64,000 bases of DNA from DATCDE01 sp038252405 (GCA_038252405.1 JBBSAJ010000011.1:1-64000), one strand, 5' to 3'. Positions 36,788 to 45,964 are shown, counted from the stretch's first letter. Notes: a model not told the origin generated them from the sequence alone. Numbers and translations: made by a program.

Positions 36788-37552
36788 TCAGGACACGAGC
36801 AACCGCCAGGCCACGTAGCCGTCGGCGGCGTGTTCGCCCAACGCGAGCCATTCCGACGCCTTCGGGTCACCGAGCTGCTGATCGAGGCGACGCAGCCGCT
36901 TTCGATCGCTTCCTGCCAGCCGCGCCCGTTCGGCTCGGGGGTCAGCCATCAGGCTGGCCAGGAAGGCCGCATCTCCGCTGTGCCGGTCGCGGTCTCGCGA
37001 ATCTGCCACCCAGGCTGCTGCCTTGAGCACCAGCGCGCCGAGCAGGTCCGGGACCGGGACCTCGACGGACCGTCCACCCTTGACAACGGTGACGACCATG
37101 AGCCGCTGGAGGGCCTGGTGCCCCCCGGGCACCTGGATGGTCTCCGCGCCGCCGACCGTGTGCAGCGGCCAGCGTGGTGGTGAGTGATCGGGAGCCAGCA
37201 CGTCGGCGGCCATCTGGTCGCTCGCCCGCCGAAAGCGGTACACCCGACCCCTGCTGTCCGGCACCGGTTCAAGATGCAGGCTCCTCACCGCTCGGACGCA
37301 GCGACGAAGCCCGTCGCTGGCAGTCAGCAGGTCAGCCAGGACGTCGACGTCCTGGCTGACTCGGATCCCTCCGCGCCCGCCCCGCAGCCCGTGCAGCAGG
37401 ACCATCTGGCCGCCGATCAGTTCCCACCGCTGGGCCGGGACTCGCTCGGCGAGATCGAGGATCAGGTCCCACAGGGCGTCGAGGCGCCCGGTGAGCGGAG
37501 GGAGGACGACGGTTCCCCCCGCTGTCACCGGATAGTCACTGCCGGCGGTCAT
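36788..37552 (-). CDS. AbiEii-like nucleotidyltransferase protein
   Basis: A 254-residue protein with the nucleotidyltransferase-type core RWELIGGQMVLLHGLRGGRG (43-62) followed by SQDVDVLADLL, the pattern of AbiEii/AbiGii toxins and related uncharacterised nucleotidyltransferases, in which the GG and the paired Asp residues bind metal and nucleotide. Its ATG overlaps the stop of the HTH gene upstream (ATGA), giving the AbiEi-AbiEii order of type IV toxin-antitoxin and phage-abortive systems. The family call is by motif only. Confidence 0.55.
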   Translation of the reverse strand: MTAGSDYPVTAGGTVVLPPLTGRLDALWDLILDLAERVPAQRWELIGGQMVLLHGLRGGRGGIRVSQDVDVLADLLTASDGLRRCVRAVRSLHLEPVPDSRGRVYRFRRASDQMAADVLAPDHSPPRWPLHTVGGAETIQVPGGHQALQRLMVVTVVKGGRSVEVPVPDLLGALVLKAAAWVADSRDRDRHSGDAAFLASLMADPRAERARLAGSDRKRLRRLDQQLGDPKASEWLALGEHAADGYVAWRLLVS

Positions 37553-38235
37553 GACAGGCCGGCCGCGAGAGACTGCTCGAGCATGGCCAGACCGGCCCGA
37601 TGGGTCCGCAGGTCAGCCGACTCGAACAGGTCGACGGCTACGACCGCGTCCGGCATGACGGTCCGCTGCAGCAGCTCGGGGTCGTCGAACCGGGGAATCC
37701 GCACCACCAGGTTCACCTCGCCCATCTCGGCGACGCCAAAGTCGCGCCGTAGCCGCGCCCACGTGCCGGCTGAGCAGTACACCTCGTCCGGGATGTCGCC
37801 GGATCCCAGGATGTCCGCCCCGGCGTGCTCCGCCTGGGTCATCCCGCCGGCCACCACACCCGTTTCCGCCAGCACCGCCGCGCGGTAGCCGGGCAGCACC
37901 CGGACGTCGGCGCGGACGGCACGCGTGCGGCAACTCGCCGCGATGTGTTCTGGGCTGCGCGTGCGAAGCCACGACCGCACCCGGGAACGTTCCCCCCGGT
38001 CCAGCCAGCCGGCCCGCTCACCGGACGCCTCCCAGAGCGCGGCCCACGCTGTGCCCGGTGCCAGGGCGCGCCCGCGACCGACACGGGCGCGGGCTCGCCG
38101 CATGACGCTGCGTTCGTCGAGGAGGAGCATCCGCCCTACCCTCTCAGCGGAGAGCGTCCCGGCCGCAACGAGCCGGCGCACCTCGTGGCCGCTGACACCC
38201 AGTCGCTCCGCCGCATCGGCAACGGTCATGGTCAC
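37549..38235 (-). CDS. HTH protein of an AbiE-like pair
   Basis: A 228-residue protein with an excisionase-type helix-turn-helix at the N-terminus (TVADAAERLGVSGHEVRRLV, 4-23, then VGRMLLLDERSV) and a C-terminal domain of about 150 residues (VRADVRVLPGYRAAVLAETG; GVAEMGEVNLVVRIPRFD). Layout and position resemble AbiEi antitoxins, which repress the operon. GGAGGTGA precedes the GTG at 38235. No direct family match is claimed. Confidence 0.5.
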   Translation of the reverse strand: MTMTVADAAERLGVSGHEVRRLVAAGTLSAERVGRMLLLDERSVMRRARARVGRGRALAPGTAWAALWEASGERAGWLDRGERSRVRSWLRTRSPEHIAASCRTRAVRADVRVLPGYRAAVLAETGVVAGGMTQAEHAGADILGSGDIPDEVYCSAGTWARLRRDFGVAEMGEVNLVVRIPRFDDPELLQRTVMPDAVVAVDLFESADLRTHRAGLAMLEQSLAAGLS

Positions 38236-38416
38236 GGGGGACTCACCTCCGAAAGAAATGGTACTCCGTCGTATGTATTCTGCCTACACCGGCGACCTGC
38301 GGCGCCGACCCTGAATGCGGGGAGCCCGGCGAGTCACCGGGGCCGGTCGACGCATTGACCAGGTCCCGGTCCAACTCGGCTCGGTGGCGAGGCGATGGTG
38401 ACTCAGAGCGATCGGG

Positions 38417-38446
38417 CGTGCCATAGCCGTGCCATAAGCGTGCCAT
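38417..38446. repeat. three direct repeats, 11-bp period, beside tRNA-Arg
   Basis: CGTGCCAT at 38417-38424, 38428-38435 and 38439-38446, phased by one helical turn, about 100 bp beyond the 3' end of tRNA-Arg. This is the arrangement of arm-type integrase sites. The rest of 38236-38545 shows no gene. Confidence 0.5.
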
Positions 38447-38545
38447 GATTGGGTGGTACGAGGGGGGTAGCCGTGGGATCCGATGGTATCGGGCGGAAGC
38501 TGGAAAGTGCTTACTGAACAAGGAGAATTCGCATGTTCGCGAGGG

Positions 38546-38619
38546 TGCCCCCGAGAGGATTCGAACCTCCGACACACGGTTTAGGAAACCGTTGCTCTAT
38601 CCCCTGAGCTACGAGGGCG
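38546..38619 (-). tRNA. tRNA-Arg (anticodon CCT)
   Basis: The minus strand folds as a cloverleaf: acceptor GCCCTCG with CGGGGGC, anticodon stem ACGGT/ACCGT around TTCCTAA (anticodon CCT), T-arm GGAGG-TTCGAAT-CCTCT, discriminator A. Its 3' end faces the accessory stretch 34100-38545. Confidence 0.93.
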
Positions 38620-39548
38620 ATGTGTGGTTGAGCCCCTCGATCGACCTTCGGAGGACAACCACGGCCTAGGACGCCGACCAGGGTACCTGTGCCAAGGCAG
38701 CCCTCAGTGACAGTCGGCCGCCGTCCCGGACAACTCCGTCCCCAGGTGCCTGGAACGAGGCCTCGGGGCGCGGCCACGGTCACTCGTTCAGCGTGCCGGG
38801 TGCTCCGCTGTTCCACATCACCGAGGAGGTCGCCGACCCTTGGAGCGGCTCGGGCCGCGGGCCCAACCCCGTCACGGCAACGACACCCACGCCGGCGATC
38901 GTGGCGCGCCGACAGCTGCGTCGGTAACGCTCACGATGAGCTCACGCCCCGTCGGGTGTCGCGGCGTCCACGCGGATGGTCATGGTGCTGAGGGTGCCGA
39001 GCTCGGGCCCGTCGAGGCGCCGATGACCTACGGGCGCCATCGCTCTCGAAGGTCGCTGGCAAGCAGTCCCAGCGCACCCACGGCGAGTGCCTGCGCCACC
39101 ACCATCAGCAGGGCGCCTGCGGCCGGGTGACCGTCTCCGGACGTGGCACGGATCAACGACTGGACCGGCGGGAACCAGGGGACGGCCAGCGACAGCAGCA
39201 CGAGCAGAGTCACCAGCGTCACGGCCGGGCCTGGCCATGAGCCGCCTCGTGCTGGACCCGAGCGCGGCGAGAGACCGCGACGAAGGTCAGGACCGGAGCC
39301 AGCGCGCTCTGCCGCACCAGCGGCAACCTTGAGGTAGTACCCCAGGGCCACAAGGTCCGATCGCGGTCGACCTGGGCCGCGATCCGGACCTGTTCAACCG
39401 CCGTCCGGCCCGACCGTCACCAGTCGCCACGTCAGCGGTCCCTGGGGCCCCGCCCACTCGGCGAGCCGGCCGTCCCGCAGTTACTCCGCCTACCGACACC
39501 TGCAGCGTGATCTCGTCCAGGACCGGAGCCTCGGCGCAGACTGTGACC
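38620..39548. other. long intergenic region with possible remnants
   Basis: No complete gene. On the minus strand 39028-39351 encodes two hydrophobic runs (VTLVTLLVLLSLAVPWFPPV; ALLMVVAQALAVGALGLLAS) after GYYLKVAA, perhaps the tail of a membrane protein. A short minus-strand frame ending at 39394 (LAEWAGPQGPLTWRLVTVGP) may be another gene end. Neither can be assigned. Confidence 0.35.
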
Positions 39549-40535
39549 GTGATCCTGTTGAGCCGGACCGAGACGGAGTCCCTGCTGGACCTCGACGCGC
39601 TGCGCGCGGCCCTGCGGGGCGCCATGCAGGACGTCAGTGCGGGGCGCGTGTCGATGCCGCCCCGGATCGCGGCCACAGTGCCCTCGCGCGGGCTGCTGGC
39701 CGCGATGCCCGCGTACTCGCCCTCCGGCGGGCTGGCGGCCAAGCTGGTGAGCGTCTACCCGGGCAACGCCGGGACGCCGTTGCCGTCCCACCAGGCCGTG
39801 GTGGTCGTCTTCGACCCCGAGACCGGTGAGCCGCTCGCACTCCTCGACGGCACCTCGATCACGACGCTGCGCACCGCGGCCGGGTCGGCCCTGTCGGCGG
39901 AGCTGCTGGCCCGCAGCGATGCCGAGACGCTGGCCATCCTGGGCACCGGCGTCCAGGCTCGGGCGCACGCCGAGGCGATGGTGCGGGTGCGGCCGATCCG
40001 GCGGATCCGGGTGGCCGGGCGCAACCGGGAGCGGGCCGCCGCACTGGCCGCCGTCCTTCGGGCCGCCTTGGGCATCGAGTCCCAGGCCGTCAACAGCTAC
40101 GCGGAGGCCTGCGCCGGAGCGGACCTGGTCTGTGCCGCCACGCATGCTGTGGACCCGGTGGTGCACCGGGAGTACCTCAGCCCTGGTGTCCACGTGACGT
40201 CGGTCGGTTTCAACACGGACGGCCGGGAGGTGGACTCCGCGACCGTCGCCGACGCACTGGTCGTCGTGGAGTCCGTCGACGCCGTGCTGGCGCCACCACC
40301 GGCGGGCTGCAACGACCTGCGGGTGCCCATGGACGAGGGCCTGATCGGGCCCGAGCACGTCCACGCCGAGATCGGCGACCTGCTCCTGGGGACGAGGCCG
40401 GGGCGGACCTCGCCCGACCAGATCACGCTCTACAAGTCGGTGGGGATCGCCGCCCAGGACGTCGCCGCGGCCCACCTGGTCCTCACGGCCGCGCGCGACC
40501 GGGACCTGGGGATCACGGTCGACCTGTCGGCCTAG
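39549..40535 (+). CDS. ornithine cyclodeaminase/mu-crystallin family protein
   Basis: A 328-residue protein with the family's Lys-containing AAKLVSVYPGNAGTPLPSHQ segment (about 60-79), the Rossmann motif ILGTGVQARAHAEAMV, and EIGDLLLGTRPGRTSPDQIT near the end. Members make proline from ornithine or reduce cyclic imino acids. GTG at 39549 is favoured because CAGACT lies 6 nt upstream; GTG at 39543 would add two residues. Its 3' end overlaps the next gene on the opposite strand by 23 bp. Confidence 0.85.
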   Translation: MILLSRTETESLLDLDALRAALRGAMQDVSAGRVSMPPRIAATVPSRGLLAAMPAYSPSGGLAAKLVSVYPGNAGTPLPSHQAVVVVFDPETGEPLALLDGTSITTLRTAAGSALSAELLARSDAETLAILGTGVQARAHAEAMVRVRPIRRIRVAGRNRERAAALAAVLRAALGIESQAVNSYAEACAGADLVCAATHAVDPVVHREYLSPGVHVTSVGFNTDGREVDSATVADALVVVESVDAVLAPPPAGCNDLRVPMDEGLIGPEHVHAEIGDLLLGTRPGRTSPDQITLYKSVGIAAQDVAAAHLVLTAARDRDLGITVDLSA

Positions 40536-41040
40536 CCCGAGCCCGTAGTACGTACCGGACCTCGGGCACGGTCGTCCCGCCGATCTCGATGTCCTGGCAT
40601 CGACCGTCAGCAACGAAGCCCGCCGCCTCGTAGAAGGAGCGGGCCCGGGTGTTGTCGGCCAGCACCCACAGGCTCACCGTCGTCACCTCCGGCGGGACGT
40701 CCCGTAGCGCCGCCGCCATGAGGTCGCGCCCCACGCCGCGCCCGAGCACTCGTGGGGAGAGGTAGATCGCGTAGACCTCCCAGGCCCCCTCGAGGTCGCC
40801 GTCACGACCGGGCCCGACCGAGGCGAAGCCGCAGACCGAGCCGTCGACCAGGGCCACTCTGGTGCGCGACCCGGTGGAGGCGGTCAGGTCGGCGGCCCAC
40901 CGGGCCGCCCGGCGGTCGACGGAGAGGCCCGCGAGGAAGTCGCCCGGCAGCAGGCCCCGGTAGGTGGCCCGCCAGGACGCGACGTGCACCCTGGCGATCG
41001 CCTCGGCGTCCGCCGGCACCGCCGGTCGGGTCTCGGTCAC
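40513..41040 (-). CDS. GNAT acetyltransferase
   Basis: A 175-residue GNAT protein: TRPAVPADAEAIARVHVASW at the N-terminus, the acetyl-CoA loop LSPRVLGRGVGRDLMAAAL and the late ADNTRARSFYEAAGF. Substrate unknown. GTG at 41040 is the first start. Convergent overlap with the ornithine cyclodeaminase-family gene. Confidence 0.85.
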   Translation of the reverse strand: MTETRPAVPADAEAIARVHVASWRATYRGLLPGDFLAGLSVDRRAARWAADLTASTGSRTRVALVDGSVCGFASVGPGRDGDLEGAWEVYAIYLSPRVLGRGVGRDLMAAALRDVPPEVTTVSLWVLADNTRARSFYEAAGFVADGRCQDIEIGGTTVPEVRYVLRARARPTGRP

Positions 41041-41117
41041 CGTGGGACCCGCTCAGACCGAACAGGACGACGGGCACGCTGCACAGCACGGATTGTGCTC
41101 CTGCCGCACGTATCGTG

Positions 41118-41229
41118 CTGCACAGCCCACTGCTGTCCCGGGGCAAGCCACTCATCGGCTTCCTCGCGGCGAAGCACCACCTGAGCGTCTTCCCGTTCAG
41201 CTCACGGGTCGTGGACGCGGTGCCCGAGA
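41118..41229 (+). pseudogene. DUF1801-type fragment
   Basis: One frame reads SRGKPLIGFLAAKHHLSVFP then FSSRVVDAV, the centre of DUF1801 (frataxin-like/YdhG) proteins. Both ends are missing and there is no start. It occupies the gap before the cytosine permease together with a partial inverted repeat around 41080-41128. Confidence 0.5.
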
Positions 41230-41421
41230 ACGTTCGGCCCGGCCACGGCCGGGACGCTACCGCTCGACGCAGCTGCCATGCCCCCTGGCCCGTGTGCGCA
41301 CCGAGTGCTTAGATGCCCCGACTGCTTAGACCCAGCGAACCAAGCGACTGGTTCACGCAGGCGCAACATCTGGCTGGCACGATCCGTCCCGTCCCCTTAG
41401 CCCCGACCGAGAAAACGGACC

Positions 41422-42843
41422 ATGAACCCACTCGAGGAAGAGCTGGTCGACGCCCCGGAAGTACGTGAGGGCGCGTACGGAACACGAGTTGTCGCGGTGG
41501 AGCCGGGGGGCGCCGAGTTCATCCCGCTGGGGGAGCGCCACGGGCGTCCACATCAGCTCTTCTGGACCTGGACGTCGCCGAACTTCGAGTTCGCGACCGT
41601 CTTCGTCGGTGTCCTCGCGGTGGCCATTTTCGGCCTGAACCTGCCCCAGGCGATCGCGGCGATCGTTCTCGGCACCCTGCTGGGCTCGCTCACCCACGGC
41701 GTGCTCTCCGCGCGCGGCCCCGCCTTCGGGGTGCCGCAGATGGTGCTGTCCCGCATCTCGTTCGGCTACCGCGGCAACATCCTCCCCGCGGGGCTCAACG
41801 CGGTCGTCGCCGGCATCGGCTGGTTCGCGGTCAACAGCGTCAGCGGCGCCTTCGCGCTCAGTAGCCTGACCCACTGGTCGGACAAGATCTGCCTGGTCGT
41901 CATCGTGGCCATCCAGATGGTGGTGGCCTTCTTCGGTCACAACCTCGTGCACGCCTTCGAGCGCTACGCGTTCCCGTTCCTCGCCACGGTCTTCGTCATC
42001 GCCTCGGTGATCGTGCTGTCCAAGGCCCAGCCGGGCGCGGTGCACGCCAGCGGCGGGATCGGTGGCTTCCTGCTGACCGTCGGCGCGACGTTCGGCTACG
42101 CCGCCGGCTGGAACCCCTACGCCAGTGACTACACCCGGTACCTCCCGCCGCACACCTCCCGCCGGGCCACCGGGCTGGCGGCCGGCGCCGGCATCGCCCT
42201 CTCGTGCATCCTGCTCGAGACCGTCGGGGCCGCGGCCGCGACGATCCCGGGCGCGAACTGGGGCAACCCGACCACGGCGTTCACCCACGACCTGCCGTCC
42301 TTCGTCGCCGACCTGACCCTGCTGGCGATCGCCATCGGAGCCATCGCGGCCAACGTGCTGAACATCTACTCGGGGGCGCTCAGCTTCACCACCTTGGGCA
42401 TCAAGCTCCCGGTGCGGGCCAGTCGCGCCGTCGTCGCCGTGGTCTTCGGCGCCGTCGGGTTCGTGGTCGCACTGAGCGGGCTGAAGGACGCCGGCTCGAA
42501 GTACGAGAACTTCCTACTCGTCATCGCCTACTGGATCGGGCCCTGGCTGGCCGTCTTCCTGACCGACCAGCTGCTGCGCCGCGGGCACCACGTCGGTGAC
42601 CTGCTGTTCGACCACCGGCACCGCAACTGGGCCGGCCCGGTGGCCATGGCGGTCGGGATGGTCGTGTCGATCTGGCTGTTCAGCAACCAGACCGAGTACG
42701 TCGGCTGGGTGCCCAAGCACTACCCGTCGGTCGGTGATCTGACCTTCGAGGTGGGCTTCGTCATCTCCGCCCTGCTCTACGCGATCCTGTTCCAGCCGAG
42801 CCGGGCCCGGTCGGCGGCGGTCCCGGTCACGGTGCAGGCATGA
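41422..42843 (+). CDS. purine-cytosine permease (NCS1 family)
   Basis: A 473-residue permease with about 12 helices, beginning HQLFWTWTSPNFEFATVFVG and containing RISFGYRGNILPAGLNAVVA and the NPYASDYTRYLP motif of the cytosine/purine NCS1 branch. Its stop overlaps the start of a cytosine deaminase-like gene (ATGA). Together they would import and deaminate cytosine or a related base. Confidence 0.88.
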   Translation: MNPLEEELVDAPEVREGAYGTRVVAVEPGGAEFIPLGERHGRPHQLFWTWTSPNFEFATVFVGVLAVAIFGLNLPQAIAAIVLGTLLGSLTHGVLSARGPAFGVPQMVLSRISFGYRGNILPAGLNAVVAGIGWFAVNSVSGAFALSSLTHWSDKICLVVIVAIQMVVAFFGHNLVHAFERYAFPFLATVFVIASVIVLSKAQPGAVHASGGIGGFLLTVGATFGYAAGWNPYASDYTRYLPPHTSRRATGLAAGAGIALSCILLETVGAAAATIPGANWGNPTTAFTHDLPSFVADLTLLAIAIGAIAANVLNIYSGALSFTTLGIKLPVRASRAVVAVVFGAVGFVVALSGLKDAGSKYENFLLVIAYWIGPWLAVFLTDQLLRRGHHVGDLLFDHRHRNWAGPVAMAVGMVVSIWLFSNQTEYVGWVPKHYPSVGDLTFEVGFVISALLYAILFQPSRARSAAVPVTVQA

Positions 42844-43301
42844 GCGCCGCCGAGGACGACCTGCAGTACCTCCGGCTGGCCATCGAGGAGGCTCGTCGGG
42901 GCCGCTTCGAAGGGGGGATCCCGATCGGAGCGACCCTCGTGGCCGACGGCGTCGTGCTCGGCTCGGGCCACAACCGGCGGGTGCAGATGGGCAGCGCCAT
43001 CCGGCACGGGGAGACCGACGCACTGGAGAACGCCGGGCGGCTGCCGGCCACGACCTACCGGCGCTCGACCATGTACACGACGCTGTCGCCGTGCGACATG
43101 TGCACGGGGGCGATCCTGCTCTACGACATCCCGCGGGTGGTCATCGGGGAGAACCGCACCTTCATGGGCGCCGAGGACCTGCTGCGTTCACGCGGGGTCG
43201 AGGTCGTCGTCCTCGACTCCGACGAGTGCACCGTGATGATGACCGAGTTCATCGACGCCGAGCCGGCGCTGTGGAACGAGGACATCGGCGAGCCCGGCTG
43301 A
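42840..43301 (+). CDS. cytosine deaminase-like nucleoside deaminase (Fcy1 type)
   Basis: A 153-residue zinc deaminase: His56-x-Glu58 (RHGETDALENAGR) and Cys85-x-x-Cys88 (SPCDMCTGA) form the zinc site and proton shuttle. Length, the ENAGR sequence and the C-terminal helix with FIDAEPALWNEDIGE match yeast-type cytosine deaminase rather than the larger bacterial CodA. Coupled to the permease by a 4-nt overlap. Confidence 0.87.
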   Translation: MSAAEDDLQYLRLAIEEARRGRFEGGIPIGATLVADGVVLGSGHNRRVQMGSAIRHGETDALENAGRLPATTYRRSTMYTTLSPCDMCTGAILLYDIPRVVIGENRTFMGAEDLLRSRGVEVVVLDSDECTVMMTEFIDAEPALWNEDIGEPG

Positions 43302-43318
43302 TCGCCGTCCGTTGAGAC

Positions 43319-43350
43319 GGTGGGGCCGGGTCCGTCGACCCGGCCCCACC
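43319..43350. terminator. bidirectional terminator, 14-bp stem
   Basis: GGTGGGGCCGGGTC (43319-43332), loop CGTC, exact complement (43337-43350), between the deaminase gene and the convergent APC permease gene. Confidence 0.85.
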
Positions 43351-43366
43351 TGTGTCCCGTCGTCCG

Positions 43367-44845
43367 CTACTCGTCGGCGACGATCGAGCCGACCCGGTCG
43401 GCCAGCGAGGGGTCCCGCCGCACCAGGACGACGGCATAGAGCAGGGCGACCACGATGATGGCCAGCGCCGCCCACGGGAACCACGAGTACGGGGCGGGCT
43501 GGCCCGGCTTGGCCAGGTAGTACAGCGGCACCAGGATGGTCAGCGCCCCGAGGACGGGCAGCAGCAGGTGCTTGACCCCGTGGAACTCCTGCGGCCGGTA
43601 CTTGCGGTAGTAGATCGGCAGCGCCAGGTTGGACAGCAGGTACACGACGAGCACCAGGATGGTGCCCATCGTGGAGGCCTCGACGAAGAAGTTCACCGCA
43701 TCCATCGAGCCGGAGTTCCCCCCGAGCACGTGCCCGAGCGCCCACCCACCGATGAGCAGCAGCGCGATGCCGATGAAGGTGAAGATAGCGTTCATCGGGG
43801 TGCGGCGGGTCGGGTGCACCTTCCCGAGGAAGCTCGCCAGCAGACCCTCACGGCCGGCGTTGAAGATCAGCCGGGCCTGCGAGTTGGTGCCCGCGATCAG
43901 CGCCCCCAGCGTGGAGGTCAGGCCCGCCAGGTAGGCGAAGAACGCCAAGATGCCCAGTGTCGAGTCGGCCACGTCGATGAACGGGATCGACGAGGCGCCG
44001 AGTTTGTCCACGTTGTAGCCGAAGCCGGTCACCGTGGCGTAGGCGAAGACCAGGTACGAGACGATCATGATGCCGATCGACGCGAACACGGCCCTGGGGA
44101 CGTTGCGCCGCGGGTTGTCCGTCTCCTCGGCGAGCGCCGCCGAGTTCTCCCAGCCGATGAACATGTAGATCGCCAGCGGGAAGCCGGCCGCCAGGCCGGA
44201 CAGCCCTCCGGTGATCTTGGTCGGGTTGAACGGCGCCAGCGACAGCGAGCCCCCGTGCTTGGCCACCGTCACCAGCGAGACCACGATCATGACCAGCATC
44301 TCGAAGGCGAAGAAGATGCCGGCCAGCTTGGTCGACACCGCGATCCCGCGCACCATCATGACGACCGCGCCGGCCACCAGCAGCAGCGTGAGGATCCCCC
44401 AGGGGATGTTCACCTTCAGGTAGCGCTCGAGGGCGATGGACATGAACCCACCGGAGATGGCCACCACCGAGGCCATCGCGATGATGTAGCCGGTGCCGGC
44501 GATGAGCGCGGTCGTGACCGCGCTGGTCGGGCCGAACGACTTCCCGACGAAGGTGATGAAACCGCCGGTCGAGGGCTGGGCCCGGGAGAACTGGGCCAGC
44601 GTGTTGCCCAGGAACATGATGGCGATGCCAGCCGCCACGATCGTGAGGGGTGCCGCGACCCCCGCCGTCACGGCCAGGAAGCCGAAGCCGAAGTAGAAGC
44701 TCATGGCTGGGCCGATGTTGGCCATGGTGGCCGCGGCGATGTCGGCGATGCCCAGCACGCCGCGGTGCAACCGGTGCTCGTGACCCACCACGCCGACCGG
44801 CGGGCTCTTCGACTCGGCGATGGGCAGCGGTTCAGATCCGCTCAT
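43367..44845 (-). CDS. APC-family amino acid permease
   Basis: A 492-residue transporter with about 12 helices. Helix 1 region ADIAAATMANIGPAMSFYFG, later GRAQPSTGGFITFVGKSFG-like and GWENSAALAEETDNPRRNVP in helix 6 are diagnostic of APC amino acid/polyamine transporters. An inverted repeat lies upstream (44907-44929). The divergent nitrilase-like gene and Lrp operon suggest nitrogen or amino acid use. Confidence 0.88.
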   Translation of the reverse strand: MSGSEPLPIAESKSPPVGVVGHEHRLHRGVLGIADIAAATMANIGPAMSFYFGFGFLAVTAGVAAPLTIVAAGIAIMFLGNTLAQFSRAQPSTGGFITFVGKSFGPTSAVTTALIAGTGYIIAMASVVAISGGFMSIALERYLKVNIPWGILTLLLVAGAVVMMVRGIAVSTKLAGIFFAFEMLVMIVVSLVTVAKHGGSLSLAPFNPTKITGGLSGLAAGFPLAIYMFIGWENSAALAEETDNPRRNVPRAVFASIGIMIVSYLVFAYATVTGFGYNVDKLGASSIPFIDVADSTLGILAFFAYLAGLTSTLGALIAGTNSQARLIFNAGREGLLASFLGKVHPTRRTPMNAIFTFIGIALLLIGGWALGHVLGGNSGSMDAVNFFVEASTMGTILVLVVYLLSNLALPIYYRKYRPQEFHGVKHLLLPVLGALTILVPLYYLAKPGQPAPYSWFPWAALAIIVVALLYAVVLVRRDPSLADRVGSIVADE

Positions 44846-44906
44846 CAGATGTCCTTCCTGGCTGGTCGGTCCTCCTCCCGCCAGGAGAACGAGCTACCTG
44901 CGTGTC

Positions 44907-44929
44907 AGGTTGCTTGCGGCAGGCAACCT
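44907..44929. promoter_or_regulatory. inverted repeat between APC and nitrilase genes
   Basis: AGGTTGC (44907-44913) and GCAACCT (44923-44929) flank nine bases in the intergenic region of two divergent genes. Placement fits an operator for one or both. The binding protein is not known. Confidence 0.5.
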
Positions 44930-44968
44930 AGCTCATCGCCCGGGGACGCTGGTGGCAAGATCGCCGAC

Positions 44969-45817
44969 ATGCCCGATCCCAACCGTCCCCCGACGATCGT
45001 CGCCGCCGCCTGCCAGCTCGAGCTGGCCGTCGGCCGGGTCGCCGCCAACCGGGCCGCCGCGGAGGCCGCCGTTCGCAGCGCCGCCGACGCCGGGGCCCGG
45101 CTGGTGGTGCTCCCCGAGCTGACCTCCAGCGGATACGCGTTCGAGTCGCTGGCCGAGGCCGCCGCCCTGGCCGAGCCGGTCGACGGGCCTACCGTCCGGT
45201 CCTGGTCCCGGCTGGCGGTCGAGCTCGACCTCGTCGTCGTCGGCGGGATCTGCGGGGCCCACCCGGACGGCCGGCCCCGCAACACCTCGGTGGTCATCGA
45301 CCGGGACGGCGTCCGCGCGGTCTACCACAAGGTCCACCTGTGGGGCGACGAGCCGGACTTCTTCACCCCCGGCAGCCTCGCCCCGCCCGTCGTCGAGACC
45401 GCGCTCGGCCGGGTCGCCACGATGGTCTGCTACGACCTGGAGTTCCCCGAGTGGGTCCGGCTGGCCGCCCTGCAGGGCGCTGACGTCCTGGCCGCCCCCA
45501 CGAACTGGCCGGCCGAGCCGATCCGCGCGGCACCCACCCCGATCGAGGTGGTCCGGGTGCAGGCCGGCGCCAGCACGAACCGGATGGCCATCGTCGCGGC
45601 CGACCGCTGCGGCGTCGAGCGAGGCGTCGACTGGACGGGGGGCAGCTGCATCGTGGCCGCGACCGGGCACCTGGTCGCCGGCCCGCCACCCCGTCCCGGC
45701 CCAGCCGTGCTCGTCGGCGAGCTGGACCTCGGCCTGGCCCGCGACAAGCGCACCGGCGCCCGCAACGACGCGCTCGGGGACCGCCGCCCGGAGCTGTACG
45801 GACCGCTGATCGGCTGA
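44969..45817 (+). CDS. carbon-nitrogen hydrolase (nitrilase superfamily)
   Basis: A 282-residue enzyme with the Glu50 (LVVLPELTSSGY), Lys121 (VYHKVHLWG) and Cys154 (ATMVCYDLEFPEW) triad. It hydrolyses an amide or nitrile; PEWVR and the short length fit an amidase branch. CAAGAT 7 nt before the ATG suggests leaderless translation. The APC permease lies divergently upstream and may supply the substrate. Confidence 0.88.
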   Translation: MPDPNRPPTIVAAACQLELAVGRVAANRAAAEAAVRSAADAGARLVVLPELTSSGYAFESLAEAAALAEPVDGPTVRSWSRLAVELDLVVVGGICGAHPDGRPRNTSVVIDRDGVRAVYHKVHLWGDEPDFFTPGSLAPPVVETALGRVATMVCYDLEFPEWVRLAALQGADVLAAPTNWPAEPIRAAPTPIEVVRVQAGASTNRMAIVAADRCGVERGVDWTGGSCIVAATGHLVAGPPPRPGPAVLVGELDLGLARDKRTGARNDALGDRRPELYGPLIG

Positions 45818-45892
45818 TCGGCGCAGCGTGTGGGGCATCCGCGCACGGCAGACGGTGCGCCACTCCCCCACACGGTGCGCCAACGATCGTGG

Positions 45893-45956
45893 GACGGGAG
45901 GACGGGAGGACGGGAGGACGGGAGGACGGGAGGACGGGAGGACGGGAGGACGGGGG
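45893..45956. repeat. 8-bp tandem repeat, seven perfect copies
   Basis: GACGGGAG is repeated seven times exactly (45893-45948), then once imperfectly (GACGGGGG). Every unit carries GGG, so the plus strand could form G-quadruplexes. It lies 8 bp beyond the end of the Lrp gene. Just before it, ACGGTGCGCCA occurs twice and GTGTGGGG (45828-45835) pairs with CCCCACAC (45866-45873), a possible terminator for the nitrilase-like gene. Confidence 0.85.
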
Positions 45957-45964
45957 AGCCAGTT

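Noticed and set aside
39028..39351. NuoN-like C-terminal fragment
   Set aside because: GYYLKVAA and two helices recall proton-pumping subunits, but the match is too weak to call a family.
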